Shown: in pieces, positions 13,415 to 26,100 of the stretch
How the letters are laid out: every line of letters starts with the position of its first letter
How positions within the stretch are numbered: the stretch's first letter is position 1
Origin: Stomorhina lunata
Taxonomy: Eukaryota; Arthropoda; Insecta; Diptera; Rhiniidae
Assembly: GCA_933228675.1 (NCBI GenBank)
Contig: OW121743.1
Span: 90,951,998 to 91,015,997 of the forward strand
Length of the DNA: 64,000 nucleotides
Direction of reading: 5' to 3'
The notes under the pieces: generated by a model
Database searches by the model: none
Told to the model about the DNA's origin: nothing
The model's input: the letters and a program-made list of their open reading frames with translations, nothing else
Translations under genes and position numbers: made by a program

Positions 13415-13486
13415 ATGAAGTAGCTCAGTGGAAGAGTCTGTGCTTAGCAGTCGGGGGGTCTGGGTTCGAGCCCCCATGGGATCATA
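13415..13486 (+). repeat. Degenerate tRNA-like sequence (SINE head or tRNA-Ala pseudogene)
   Basis: TAGCTCAGTGGAAGAG (box A), GTGCTTAGCA (anticodon loop like tRNA-Ala AGC) and GGGTTCGAGCC (box B) occur at proper spacing. The acceptor and anticodon stems do not pair (several mismatches), so a functional tRNA is unlikely. Confidence 0.65.
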
Positions 13487-14544
13487 AAAAAATTTTGTAA
13501 TTTGTTTAAAAATATATGTTTTTAATAAATCAACAACAAAAAAGTTGTTGCTGTTGTTGTTGTTGCTTTCAAATTGCTTACCCAAGTCATTACTTTTCTG
13601 CAATTGGTAAGTACTTGCCTCCAATGACATCCCCATGTTAATGTAATGAGTAAGTAGTTCGTGTTCAATAGTTTAACTGTTTAACTCATTATTTGGTAAT
13701 GAAAAGTTTTACTGGGAATAAATGTAAAAAGTGTAAAACTTTAAATAAATATATATATAATATTTAGACGTTTTGTGAAATATTAAATTGTGCCCAAAAA
13801 CGCATTTTAACCGCGAACGTGAAAAGGAAAGAGATGAAATTCGGGAACAAATAAAACCATTATTTTCACGGATTAACGAATCCTTAAAAAAAATATGAAA
13901 TATGCATTTTTTCCTAATAAAAAACATTCAAGTAAAAACTGTATCGTCCGTCACGTAGCGTCCGCAACAGTACATTTATGAATTTTCGGTGAAACTGGAA
14001 ACTTATAAATATTTTATAAAAGCTGTTTTGGAATCCTCTGATTTTCCTCTATCTGCAATGTATTTACAATTTTTTTATTTCTATGACCGATTTGATAAAA
14101 TTTACAGAAACGCTTGTTGAAAAAAAGTTACTTCCATTTTTTGTAGCGCCCGTCACAGCACTTTAAAAGCGAATATCTTTTTCCTCCAAAACAAATATTT
14201 AAATTTACAAACGCCATTGGATAGTACAATCGATAGGCTAATATTCTCTGAAATTTGTACAAAGATATCTCGTCGAAAGCGACAATGGGATTCATTTAAG
14301 TACAACAAAATCCGAACAAATGTATAGTCTATCAAGCAGGATTTGCCCATATGTTCTATTTTTTTTTGAAATTTTAAGATTTAAGAACATTTGTGTCGTT
14401 CCATACAGAATGTTTTGGTTATCTATTCCAGGAAGCCATCTTTATATTAGGTACCCGAAACAGTAATCCGATTTTGCTCTTTCCACCTAGGGTGATAAGG
14501 GGTATACAAAAGTGCTACCTATATGGAGCTATTGCTTATACTCT

Positions 14545-15180
14545 CAGGGACCGAAAATAACTGTTATTTTTGAATTTTTTTATTAAAAAAAGCAACCGCA
14601 AGGAAATGTCGGAGAATGAAACCAAGTATACCATTTTCATAGTCTTGGACCAAATTTTCATAAAATGCGATGATTTTTATTTTTTAGAAAAGAAAATAAC
14701 AGTTATTTTTTGATTTTTATTTTTTTGAGCAAAAATAACAGTTATTTTTAACTTTTATTTTTTAGAGTAAAAATAAAAGTTATTTTTAAACTTTTATTTT
14801 TTCGAGCAAAAATAACAGTTATTTTTAACTTTTATTATTTCGATCATGAATAAAAGTTATTTATTGACTTTTAATTTGTTCGAGCAGAAATAAAAGTTAT
14901 TTTTGTGTTTTCAACCCTAATTTTGATTGCGAAACTCGACTCCATTAATTTTTGAGCATATGCAAATTATTTTCACTGAAAAATTATCTTTGTTTGACAA
15001 AAATTTTCAATAAATTTATCATGAATTTAAACAAAATAAAAGTAAAAAATAACTGTAATTTTTTATCGAAAAAATAAAAGTCAAAAAATAACTTTTATTT
15101 CTGCTCGAAAAAATAAAAGTAAAAAAATAACTTTTATTTTCTGACTTTTACGATAAAAGTTATAACAGTTACGGTCCCTT
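14545..15180. mobile_element. hAT-like foldback miniature element with 8-bp target duplication
   Basis: Termini are CAGGGACCG (14545-14553) and CGGTCCCTT (15172-15180). The flanking 8-bp duplication TATACTCT lies at 14537-14544 and 15181-15188. CAGGG-type ends with 8-bp duplications fit the hAT superfamily. Each arm is made of ~50-bp units (AATAACAGTTATTTTT plus ACTTTTATTTTTT and a CGAGCA block), inverted between left and right arms, so the whole can fold back. No coding capacity. Confidence 0.83.
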
Positions 15181-15278
15181 TATACTCTTCCCTTTTTAAG
15201 TAATTAACAATTACTTTAATCATATAACTGATATACCACATTACCAGTCTATAGCACATTATTAGCATTAACTCTATT

Positions 15279-15834
15279 ACACAGTACGACAAAATCCAAT
15301 TTTTTTGAGTACACATGAGCAATGTTAACAGAATATGAAAATAGGCTTAAAATAAAGAAATACGTGTCTCGGCGTTTTTTTTCCGCTAGAGGACGCTTTA
15401 ATTTTCATGTAAAATTAAAAACATATCCAAAAAATTTACGAAATTCATTAAAAAAAATAGCTAATAGGGAAGATATCATATTAATTTTTGTATTTTGACA
15501 TTACATTTATATTACATTGAATTACATTACATTTTTTTGATATTTTTAAATTTTACATGTAAATTAAAGCGCCATCTTGTTTTAATAAATTTAATTTCAT
15601 TTTCAAAACTGGCTCAAGCATTTAAATCTGTTCACCCATTCTATTTTTATAGAACTTTTTATAATAGTATTACGTTACAAGTGAACCTCCACGGTCCTTC
15701 GAATCTTTAAAAACGATTTTCTTAAAATTCTGACGTGCTACAGCAAAACGCCGATATACGTATTTCTTTATTTTAAGCCTATTTTCATATTCTGTTAACA
15801 TTTCTCATGTGTACCAGCCACTGTCGTACTGTGT
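15279..15834. mobile_element. Hairpin element with ~100-bp inverted repeats
   Basis: The left arm (15279-15380) and right arm (15745-15834) are inverted copies, sharing ACACAGTACGACA, TGTTAACAGAATATGAAAAT and TTAAAATAAAGAAATACGT. Inner parts also pair (GGACGCTTTAATTTTCATGT with ACATGTAAATTAAAGCGCC). The end of the right arm is repeated directly at 15934-15970. Confidence 0.7.
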
Positions 15835-15840
15835 TATTTA

Positions 15841-15925
15841 TGGTACCTGACATAGGTCTCACTTCCCGGAGTTCAGATTTTGACTACAAATATCAGTATA
15901 TTTCTATGAAATTTAAGACATATAC
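15841..15925 (-). repeat. Inverted fragment of the 0.8-kb miniature element
   Basis: The reverse complement of this stretch matches the region around 'ATTCCGGGAAGTGGGACCTA' and the upstream 'AAATTTCATGAAAAAATATT' of the element at 10497. It is bordered by two ~37-bp direct repeats (15800-15836 and 15934-15970), which suggests it was inserted into, or captured by, the adjoining hairpin element. Confidence 0.5.
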
Positions 15926-15979
15926 AACCAACATTTCTCATGTGTACCAACCACTGTCGTACTGTGTTATAAGCAGTTC

Positions 15980-16764
15980 AGTGACTTTATTTAATCATTA
16001 TATAAAAATTGTTTTTCGTTTGCCCAAAAGAAAAAGGAATTACTTTCCAAACAACCCAATAAATAGACAAGTTTTATAAAGATGTATGTATGTATATCTA
16101 AGAATGAATAACTGCTTAATATCTTATAGACCCAAAAAACGATTAAGATCTAAAGTTAGATTTATAATTTCATATGATAAATCAATTTTACGCAATATAC
16201 AAAATGTTCAACCTATATCTTCAAAATGCTAAAAATAAATCATTAACTTTACAAATTTATGTAAAAGTTAATAAGAAATAACATTTAATATTTAGTTAAT
16301 TAAAAGAAGAGAGACGATAGAAAAGTCATAAATTATGCGAATAATCCTACAACAAAAAAAGTTTAACAACTTCCGAAAAACATCATTTAACATTTCTCTT
16401 GTTGCTGTAAAAACATTTCTTTTGATTAATATTTTGTTATAAGATCTTTAATTTTAAGCTGATTTTGTTTTTCAATTTCATTTCAAAATTTATTTTCTAT
16501 TATCATAACTGTAAAATAGTCAGACAATAATACAAAACTATTGATTTTGTATGTTTAAAAGACGACGACTAGAAAACAATAGATAATGGAATTTGTATTA
16601 ATGTTTTAGTTAATGTTGTTAGAAGGGGCCAAATGAATGATGGCGAAGGTGATGAAGACTTTCGTTTATGAATTCGCAAAATTTTCTCAGCATTCAACAT
16701 TTGTCTTTTTACCGTTTAACAACGTCTTTAAACTTCGAGCGGACTGTGGCGTGCTTTTAGCGAA
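15980..16764. other. Upstream region of exon 1A; no repeat recognised
   Basis: Ordinary AT-rich DNA. The last ~130 bp is GC-richer and should hold the promoter and leader of exon 1A. CTCAGCATT near 16686 is a weak initiator candidate. No TATA box was found. Confidence 0.45.
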
Positions 16765-17092
16765 ATGCAGTTAAACGTTTTTACTATTTTCTTGATTTTA
16801 ATTTTTGCTTTTTCTTTAAAATGTTCTGATATCGCCGAATCTCAGGAAATAATTTATGTGCCAAGAACAAAAATTTTCGCCCGTTGGCCTTTCTTTGGTG
16901 GTTTTCGCAATATGTTACGTGTTGTTCGTCCGAATGTTCATGTGGGCAGAAAATCGGATTTCCGCAGTGATTTTGATGAGAATTATGTCAACTATCATGG
17001 CGCTCAATTGTGGAAGATCTTGTTTAGCAAGGAGCTGAGTAAAAATAATATTACACGTACGGAGCTGATGCAAAAGTTTATTGAAAAGTATG
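16765..17092 (+). CDS. First coding exon 1A: signal peptide and start of M14 propeptide
   Basis: The ATG at 16765 opens a hydrophobic signal peptide (about residues 1-20, rich in F, I and L) followed by a 110-codon exon. Near its end is the M14 activation-peptide signature YHGAQLWKI, also seen in exon 1B (YYGYQLWKI) and in the second gene (YDEAQLWRI). It ends after the first base of a Gly codon at a strong donor, GTAAGT, at 17093. That phase fits the acceptor at 26094, giving a continuous propeptide. It could be an alternative first exon, or the remnant of a neighbouring paralogue that lost its downstream exons; the truncated mariner and other repeats inserted just after it make the second option possible. 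No clear TATA box lies upstream. Confidence 0.72.
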
Positions 17093-17131
17093 GTAAGTAG
17101 AGTGAAATCTTATATTCTTAAACAAGCAATA

Positions 17132-17174
<43 letters not shown>

Positions 17175-20100
17175 GGTGGTTAAATTTCAAGGGCCGATGT
17201 TGATTTTGAATAAAACACAAACTATTTAGGAAATTATTGTAATTTTATTTTACTATGATATATTGGTATTACTCAATTATGTATGGAACAAAATATCGGC
17301 CAAATGGGCGCCGCGATCTCGGCGGCACACCTCCATCCGATGGTCCAAATTTTCGATGACCCTGAGGCATAATGGTGGTTCTATGCCGTTAATGTGCCGA
17401 ATTATCTCATCCTTTAGCTCTTGAATTGTTGCTGGCTTATCGACGTACACCTTTTCTTTCAAATAACCCCAAAGAAAAAAGTCCAACGGTGTCAAATCAC
17501 ATGATCTTGGCGGCCAATTGACATCGCCATTACATGAGATAACACGGCCATTGAATTTGTTGCGGAAAAGAGCCATTGTTGCGTTAGCTGTGTGGCAAGT
17601 GGCACCGTCCTGCTGAAAGCACATATCGTCCATATTCATATCTTCCAATTCGGGCCATAAAAAGTTCGTTATCATCTCACGATAGCGAACACCATTCACA
17701 GTAACTGCCTGACCGGCCTCATTTTGGAAAAAATACGGCCCGATGATGCCGCCAGCCCATAAACCGCACCAAACAGTCACTCTTTGTGGGTGCATTGGTT
17801 TTTCGACAATCACTCTTGGATTCTCATTCGCCCAAACGAGGCAATTCTGTTTATTGACGAATCCACTGAGGTGAAAATGTGCCTCATCACTGAAGATGAT
17901 TTTCTTCGAAAATTGATCATCCACTGTTGCCATTTCTTGCCACCATTCTGTCCATTCACGATGTTTGGAATGTTCAAGAGGCTTTAGTTCTTGAGCCAAT
18001 TGCACATTGTAAGCGTGTAAATGCAAGTCTTTATGCATAATTGTCATCAACGACGAGCGTGAGAGGCGCAATTGTTAGGCACGACGACGAGTTGAGGTGG
18101 ACGACTCTTCAGCCACACTATCGCGAACAGCAGCAATAATTTCTGCAGTACGAGCATGCACTGGTGTTCTCACATCTTCTACAGACCCGGTTTGCTCGAA
18201 TTTTTCCACGATTTTAGCGATTGTACGCACATTTGGACGATCAAATTGACCAAAAAAATCACGAAGTGCACGATATGCATTTTAATTTGATAAAATTTTT
18301 ACAGTGGGTACCTTTTTTGACGTAAGAGGTTAAAAACGGGTAAAAAGGGGAAAAAATCGAAAACGTTATATCTCCTAAAGTAATAGGTATAGAAACAAAA
18401 TTAAAATTATGTTTTAAACAGCTATGAAAATAAGCGGACAGGTGTTTGGTACTTTTTTGAAACTATGTCCGATAGGGGGTAAAAAAGGGTGAAATTTGTT
18501 TTTTTGGTACATTTTTAACCCACTCATATTTTTTAAACCAAAGAATATAGAAAGGAACTTTGTACTGAAGTCAATGGATGTGAAAGAAATATTGAATACA
18601 TATTTGGTACTTTTTTGATTTTGGGGCCAAAATGGGTAAAAAAAGGGATAACATGATAACTTAGCATCTCAAAAAGGAATATGAATAAGAATTATGTTAA
18701 CTGCGTTTTAATAAAATGTACCGAATTCAATTGGTACCAAATATGAATACGGAACTTTTTGAAAGTAGGGGATAAAAAGGGGAAAAAGTGAGTTTAATAT
18801 TATAACTTTTAAACAAATGAATGTTTGTATGTATGTTCTTTATAGAATAGTAAACTGTGAATTTGATCATGTTATACTCTTTAGCGAAGATGTTGCGGAT
18901 AAGCCGGCGAAGGTTTTTAATTTGGCAAGACTAATTTCCGTTAGGTGGCGCCATTGAAAGTGACTAAAAATCAATTAAATCGTAAACTGTACATTTGATC
19001 ATGCTATGATCTTTAGCAAAGTTGTAGCGCATGAGCCGGCGAAAGCTTTTTATTTGGTGTGAATAATTTCCGACAGGTGGCGCTATTGAAAATTACTCAA
19101 AGTCAATTTAATCGTAAGCTGTACATTTAATCATGCTATAATCTTTAGCAAAGTTGTTGCACATGAGCCGACGAAGGTTTCTTAGTTGGTATGAAGAAAT
19201 TTCGACAGGTGGCGCCACTGAAATTTACTCAAAGTCAATTTAATCGTAAGCTGTACATTTAATCATGCTATAATCTTGATCAAAGTTGTTGCGGATAAGC
19301 CGACGAAGGTTTATTTATGGGAATGACCAAAGTCCGATAGGTGGCGCCACTGAAAATTACTTAAAATTAATTAAATCGTAAACTGTGCATTTGATCATGT
19401 TATAATCATGAGCAAAGTTGTTACGCATAAGCAGACGAAGGTTTTTAGTTGGTATGAACAACTTCAGGTGGCGCCACTGAAAATTACTCAAAATGAAATA
19501 AATCGTAAAGTGTGCATTTGATCAGGCTATTATATTCAGCAAAGTTGTTGCGCATGAGCCGACGGAGGTTTCTGTTTTTCTAAAATTTTTCAAAATGAGT
19601 TAATCTGTAAACAATGTGTTGATCGGAAAAAATAAATAAATTAATATTTGCACAAAATGCTTATCATAAAGCTCCGAGCAAGGCTCGGTCAACCAGGTAC
19701 TTTTAGTTTAATGAGGATCTGCAAATCGTCGGCCCATATCTAAAATGACTTATCTGCAGATTTTCGAAATTGAGATTTTACCTATAGTGTGAATTTTTTA
19801 TCAAAATGTTAATTTATTCGCGACTTATTCACTTTTTTGTTTGGCTTATCTACATAAACAATTTTTTTCGAAGACAAAATGGTTTATCTACATTGTTTTT
19901 ACTAAATAGTCATAGAAGTTGTAAACTAAAAATCTGTAAAAAGGGAAAATTATTAAAACTTTTTTTTACTTTTCTGATGAGTGGTAATACGCTAAACTCA
20001 AATGTGCTTCTTGTATGTTCACACTGTTCAACAGAAAAAATTCAGTGTTTTTAGTGATGTTTTAAAGGCTATTCACTACGCATAAACTTCCAAAAATACA

Positions 20101-23100
20101 TTCTATAACTCTTAACAATAAGAAGATATCTTCCTTCAAGTAGGAAAGACGAAAAATTATAAAATCTTTTAACTTTTATAAAAGAAAGTGCATTTTGAAA
20201 AATTCACTTTTTCAAAAAATAAATTATTACCAATAAAATGTTATAAACGTCGCATATAGTAAAATTTAAATACAGTTCAGTTACAGAATTATTAAAAAAA
20301 AAGCTTCCCTAAACCACTGTGCGCACCCTCGTACCTAAATGTGCAATATCTTCAAAATTATAGATTATTCAACAGCAGAGCAAAAAATTTATATTGTCAT
20401 ATGGCAACAAAATTGAAAAAAGATTAACTATGGTCTTTGTTTGATACCGAAATTAAGTAACAAACGATCTAAGACTAAAATTAAGAAAGACTTGAGGCTA
20501 GAATTAAGCCATTAACCTCAATTAACTTTAATTATTTTAAAACAATTTTAAATGAATTACCTTTTAGAAAAAAGCTTAAAACTAAAAATTAAAACCCATA
20601 TAAGTAACATATAAGAGCTTTATAATTAAACCAAATAATACAAAACATAACATGAATTCTAGTTAAAATAACTAGAAAAAGATCAAATAATTTATCCAAA
20701 AGTGATCAAAGAAGCAAAATTTATTCTAACAAAATAAAAGAAAGTCTAATGACCTTTTAATTTGAGATTATTAAATTAAGTCTCCAAACCAGAAAAACAC
20801 TCAAAATATTTATGAATAATTTTTTTTAATAAAGAAAAAAACCTAAAAAAAAATTAAGCTGACCTAAAGCGAACAGACAAGATCAAAGGAAGAAATAGAG
20901 AATTAGAATTTTAAATTAAAAAAAACCTGATCAAAATTATTACCAGACAGAAAAAAATTAAAAATTCTGAAGAAAATATTTTTATTGAAATGTTTTAACA
21001 AAAAAACAGAAGCGAATTAGAAAACAACAAAAATTTTGTTGGACTGGGCTAAGATACCATGAGTATTTTGTCAGCAAAAGCTGACAAAACGACCATGATA
21101 TAGATTTCAGAACTTCTTAATAATCAGTTTGTTTTCAAGCCGCGTGACTTAAACAACTCGAATCAAGACAATTTTAGAAAAGAGAAAAGAAAAAAGTTTA
21201 AATTTAAAAAAAAGAAAAAAAAAACATGTTAAGAACTAAGAAAAAGAATAAAATTTATAAAAAGTTTAAATTAAATTTAAATTTAAAAAATTTGTTAACA
21301 AATTTTATAATTCTACTAATATTTCTACCATTGACATGGCCTCGAGAAAAAAATGGCTCACATTTTCTGATCAAATCGGATAATAAGATCTATTTAGTAA
21401 GAAGTCCTGATAGTAATAATGGCGGTAGTGCTGGTCCAGGTATATCCTCGATTTTCTATTCGGGTGAAGAGATTTACGATAATACCATAGAAAGTTTACA
21501 GTGGCTGATACCCACCGATATTCGCCGCTACAATGTTTTTTCGCCTCAATCGACCTATCAAATAAATATGCGTTATCGTAGTGATCCCTCGGTTGTGCGT
21601 TATTACGGTTATCAATTGTGGAAAATTCACGAAACAGATGTAAGCGATCCGCAGTTAAATCGATTTTGGAAATTATTTGGTTAGTGTGACGTAAGTTTTT
21701 GAATGAATATTATATAAGATTTTTTTGCTTTGTTCAAAAAAAAAAAAAAAATAAAAAAAAATTATGTTTTGTTTTTATGTAAAAATTTAAATTTCAAAGA
21801 ATTATTTAATAAGCGCTTAAATTTACAAAGAAATTTTTTTATTACTTGAAAAAGAGTTTCGCATAATCATTTCATTCAAACCGGCTTTTAACAAACAAAT
21901 TAATTTGCTTTGCTTTCAATTTACATGAGCCTTTCTTTTCTGAGGTCAAAGGTTATGTTTTGAAATGTAATATTTCTAATAATATTCATTTGTGGCATAT
22001 AAATTGACCCAAGACTTCATTTGATTTTGATTTTTTACTAAACATTTGAAAATTATCTTTTATTGTTATTTTATTGTTATTATTATTAAAGGTAATTCGT
22101 AAATGAACTTTACGATTTACCCCTTTCACCCGCCTAATAATTTTGTATTATACAATATACAAAAAATGCATAATATATAATTTTTTTAAAATGTTAATTT
22201 CAGTCTATCAAATCAGAAAACATTTCAAATTTAATAAAGAAATAAAATAATATGAAAAAAATTATTCATTTTATAAATCAGTATTAATTGTGCAAAATAT
22301 TAGTTTAAAATTAAAACAAATAATAAATTAGTGAAACAAAATTTCAAAAGAGAAACAGATGTTTATTTTTGATATTAAGAAAATGAATAAAATGCGAAAT
22401 AATTTCCGAAATGACGACAATGGTTATCGCTTTACTGCTTAAATGTCCCTCCAAACGAGTTCAATATTAATTCACGAGTACCGCAAGGGGCTCAGTTCTT
22501 TACCTACTACAGTTATTATCTTCAAAACTGACCTTGTATGTTTAAATATATTCCTTTGCAGATAAAAATAACATTTGCTTTCGTATTCACTCTAACAATC
22601 ATTAAACTGCGACATGGGTACACTCGCTGAATGGGGTCGTGCGAATAGAGCCGAATTTTAACTCTCGAAAAATTCAGCTTACCCACAAGCTCACGGTATA
22701 ATATCTTGCGAGGTTAGGCTCGTCAATTAGTCCGTGTATTTTTGAAAACAAAAAAAAAAAAACAAGTAAGAAAGCGCTATAGTCGGTCAAGCCGACCATA
22801 CGATACCCTTCACCACTAAGGTCAAAGGTGTTATTTTTCCAGTATAAAGACAAATATTTGCTAAATTTTGCCATCATACAAACATTTTCTCAACCTGTTT
22901 CCGTCATTTGGACTTAAATGAGAGCTAGGGTCAAATGTGGACCGATTATCTCGAAATTTGGCAAATTGATTACAGTTGTTAAAAAAATTATGTATGCAAA
23001 AAAATAAACTCAAAAGTTTCATTATCTTTAGATTTACGAGCGTTTTAGTGATTTTTTGTCTCATTTAGTGCGTTTTTAAAGAAGAGTTTGTATGGGAGCT

Positions 23101-26100
23101 ATGGTCAAATGTGGACCGATTTAAAAAATTTTGAAATTTGATACAGTGATTTAAGTTTACTTAAGCAGTATTTGATTAAAATTTCATGAAAAAATATTGA
23201 TATTTGAGGCCAATATATCAATTCTGGGAAGTGGGGCCTATGGGAGGTATCATAAATAATGGACCGATTTTGACCAATTTCAAAAGCCTTGGTCTCATTA
23301 TCAAAAAAATGATCTGTGCCAAATTTCATCAAATTATCTTTAGAATTGCGACCTGTAGTTTGATTACAAGGTTTACATGGGGGTCCAGACAGACGGACGG
23401 ATGGACGGACATCGCTAAATCGACTCAGAAAGTGATTCTAAGCCTATTGGTATACTAAAAGGTGGGTCTAAGACAAATATTTTCATGCGTTACATACATC
23501 AGCACAAACTTATAATACCCTTTTCACCTATGGTGGTGAAGGGTATAATTAAGAAGCTTGTAATATTTTCAGTAGAAGAATGTAAGGAATATTCCATTCT
23601 TAATACAGTGGATGCAGGGAAGCATTTGGAACTCATTGGTGTCAACAAAAAACAGGAGATGTGACCTTTTCGAAATTGACCATTTATTTAAATTAATAAA
23701 TTTTTTCGCATTTTTGCTATTTAAGTGACTTTTTAAAGTAGGTTTTTCAAAAATTCCAAAAGAAAGGTCAAATTTCGATACCATTTTCGCTATGCCATTC
23801 CATTAATTTAAGTTAAACATTGAAATATGTTTGTAGCATACAATCAATTTATTTTTAAGTTTGAAAAAAAAATTAAAAATTGCATTTGATATAAAATTTA
23901 TATGACATAATTTTTCATCTTAGGATTTATAGTGATTTAATAAACTATATTAACAATTTGAGAAACAATCATTTTTTAAAAGTCTATTCTCAAATGAACC
24001 TAAATGAAAATAAATGTGATTCTCAAACAGGCTTGAAAAAGATTTGATATCACATTCAAAAGTTATCATATTTCAAACGTTTGACACTGTTCTTACTGAG
24101 ATATTCATGTAACATTTGCATTAGTATTAATTTTATTACAGACCAAGTATCAATCATTAAACCGCGATATGGGTACAATCGCTGAATTTTGTAAGCTTAT
24201 TAACAAACCCACGACAGATCATGTTCTTCATCTTCATTTTCAAGAGTGATTTAACTATTCAAAATGATAAGTATTCAGCGTAAAGTTCTTTGGACTAACC
24301 ACAAAACGTCCTAGCAAATGCTCAATAATACATAGATATTGCATTCCGTACATTTTCTCTGTCAAATGTGAAATTAAAGGGGATAAAGAACAATGAACAA
24401 CACATAAACGCACAAACAAACATACATTTAATGAGCACGTGTGTGTGCCTTAGATTTCTCTCATTGGATAATCGTCTCCATTTCATGGGACTTTTTAAAA
24501 CGACCATACATAAATCAATGTATGGAAGTGGAACATTTTTATATTATAGAGACTTTGGTCTTAGTTTTTTTTTAAATAGTAAAGGTCGTTCTAAATCGAG
24601 TTTTTCGTTCGGAAATTATTTTCCGGGATCTCGCTAATTTTTTCAGAAAACCTATTTTTTCATTAATTTTTAAATGAAATTAAAATTTTTAATTAAGGTT
24701 TGATTTTTAAAACCAGAATTTAGGGATGCCCATATTTGACTTAGGTAGGTTAAGAGAAATATTATTTGATTACGCCAAGCGGACTACTATAATGGGTTAT
24801 CTCTTTAATTCCTACTCTTTAATTCCTACTATTTTGAGAATTTCTTTAATGACCAAAAAAGTTATTCTTAACCTATTTGAGTAAGGTCTTAAAACATTAA
24901 AATAACATAAATGTACTTTAACGTATCCATAAGTTAATAAAAGTAATTTTAAAAAGTGACCTTCTCAAACATAAAAAATGTAAAATTTAAGCCAATTATA
25001 AGAGTTATTCTATTAAACGAAATTTCCGGAATCGCAGGAAATTAAAAAATTTTTTCCCGGGAAAAGAAAAACTATAAATAGTACAGACAGCCAATTTTGA
25101 GAAATACTTTTTATTGCATCCATCAAACTTATAATGTTCAATGTGGTTCGCCACAATACATCTGGGAAAGTTATCGAATAACATTACCGTGGTGGCCATC
25201 CGTTTTAATGAATTAGTAAGAAGGCACACCGAAAAAATTGAAAAAGTATTATACTCGATCAAGCTCTATCATATGGTGCCCTACACCATTATAGTAAAAT
25301 GTAAACCGATTATCAGCAAAACTGAGTTTTTTTTAATTCTAAATTTTGTCAACACATAAGCATTTATGAAAATTTTATAAATATCCCCATTGGATCTTTT
25401 ATAAAGCTAGGGATAAAGATGGTGGACTGTCCCAAAATTATGCACACACCAAACAAATTTGTATATATTTTCAAATTTGTATGGTGTCAAAATATATTGC
25501 GCAATTTTAATAGCGATGTTTCCACTATGAAAATAATTACATATTTGTTTAAAATTACATAGATTTATCTCCAAAACTGTGACCTGTACTTTGATAACAA
25601 ATTTTTCTAGGAAAGGCCAGTATAAAAATGGGTCGCAAAGCCTAACTAGAACTAGCATTGGTTTTTTTTAATACGTATGGAAACTAGTTGTATAAGTAAT
25701 AAAATAGATTTATTTTTGTGATTTCTTATGGTTCAAAACAGCGGTGTATTGTCCATAAAACGTTATTTGGAAACGTTAATTCTGAAAAAATAATCTACCT
25801 AAGCTCACAGATCAGTAGTTCTAAATAGGATTATCAACTGTATATTAAGGTTAAAAACTAGTCGGTAATCCATTTCCCATATTTTAGTCGGGTAGTAGCC
25901 CAAAATGTTTCATGCAGGAAGTTGTACTTTTATGATAAAATATAGGGTGGATTCGATTTCCACCAGAGAATCTGATCTGTTGTAATATCCCGAGTACTAT
26001 ATATGGTCTTTGCAACCGTATAAGAAACAATTATAGTACAAATTTATTTGTATTTATTTAAATTATTATATTCAATTTTATTACTTTTTTCAGGCAATGA

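Larger units (their letters stand above)
11651..14410. other. Non-coding stretch with a dispersed GCGTCCGTCACAG motif
   Basis: No gene is seen. The 13-mer GCGTCCGTCACAG occurs at 12036 and 12210, with close variants at 13945, 13958 and 14146. A 62-bp stretch at 12742-12803 has an inverted counterpart at 34719-34787. A (GTT)n-like run lies near 13540-13567. The tRNA-like pieces are listed separately. Confidence 0.5.
21680..26093 (+). other. Intron 1 (exon 1B to exon 2) of the first M14 gene
   Basis: Holds the 0.8-kb element at 22762-23549 and a diverged relative at 25260-25655. A ~45-bp sequence (CAATCATTAAACTGCGACAT and on to CGCTGAAT) at about 22596-22633 is repeated at about 24152-24188. 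Otherwise featureless. Confidence 0.6.

Noticed and set aside
13415..13486. Functional tRNA gene
   Set aside because: Boxes A and B are good but the acceptor and anticodon stems do not pair, so it is treated as a SINE head or pseudogene.
17784..17987. Plus-strand open frame inside the mariner
   Set aside because: Antisense shadow of the transposase frame.
24368..24637. 89-codon plus-strand frame in intron 1
   Set aside because: No recognisable domain, no splice or start context, and a minus-strand frame overlaps it. Probably chance.
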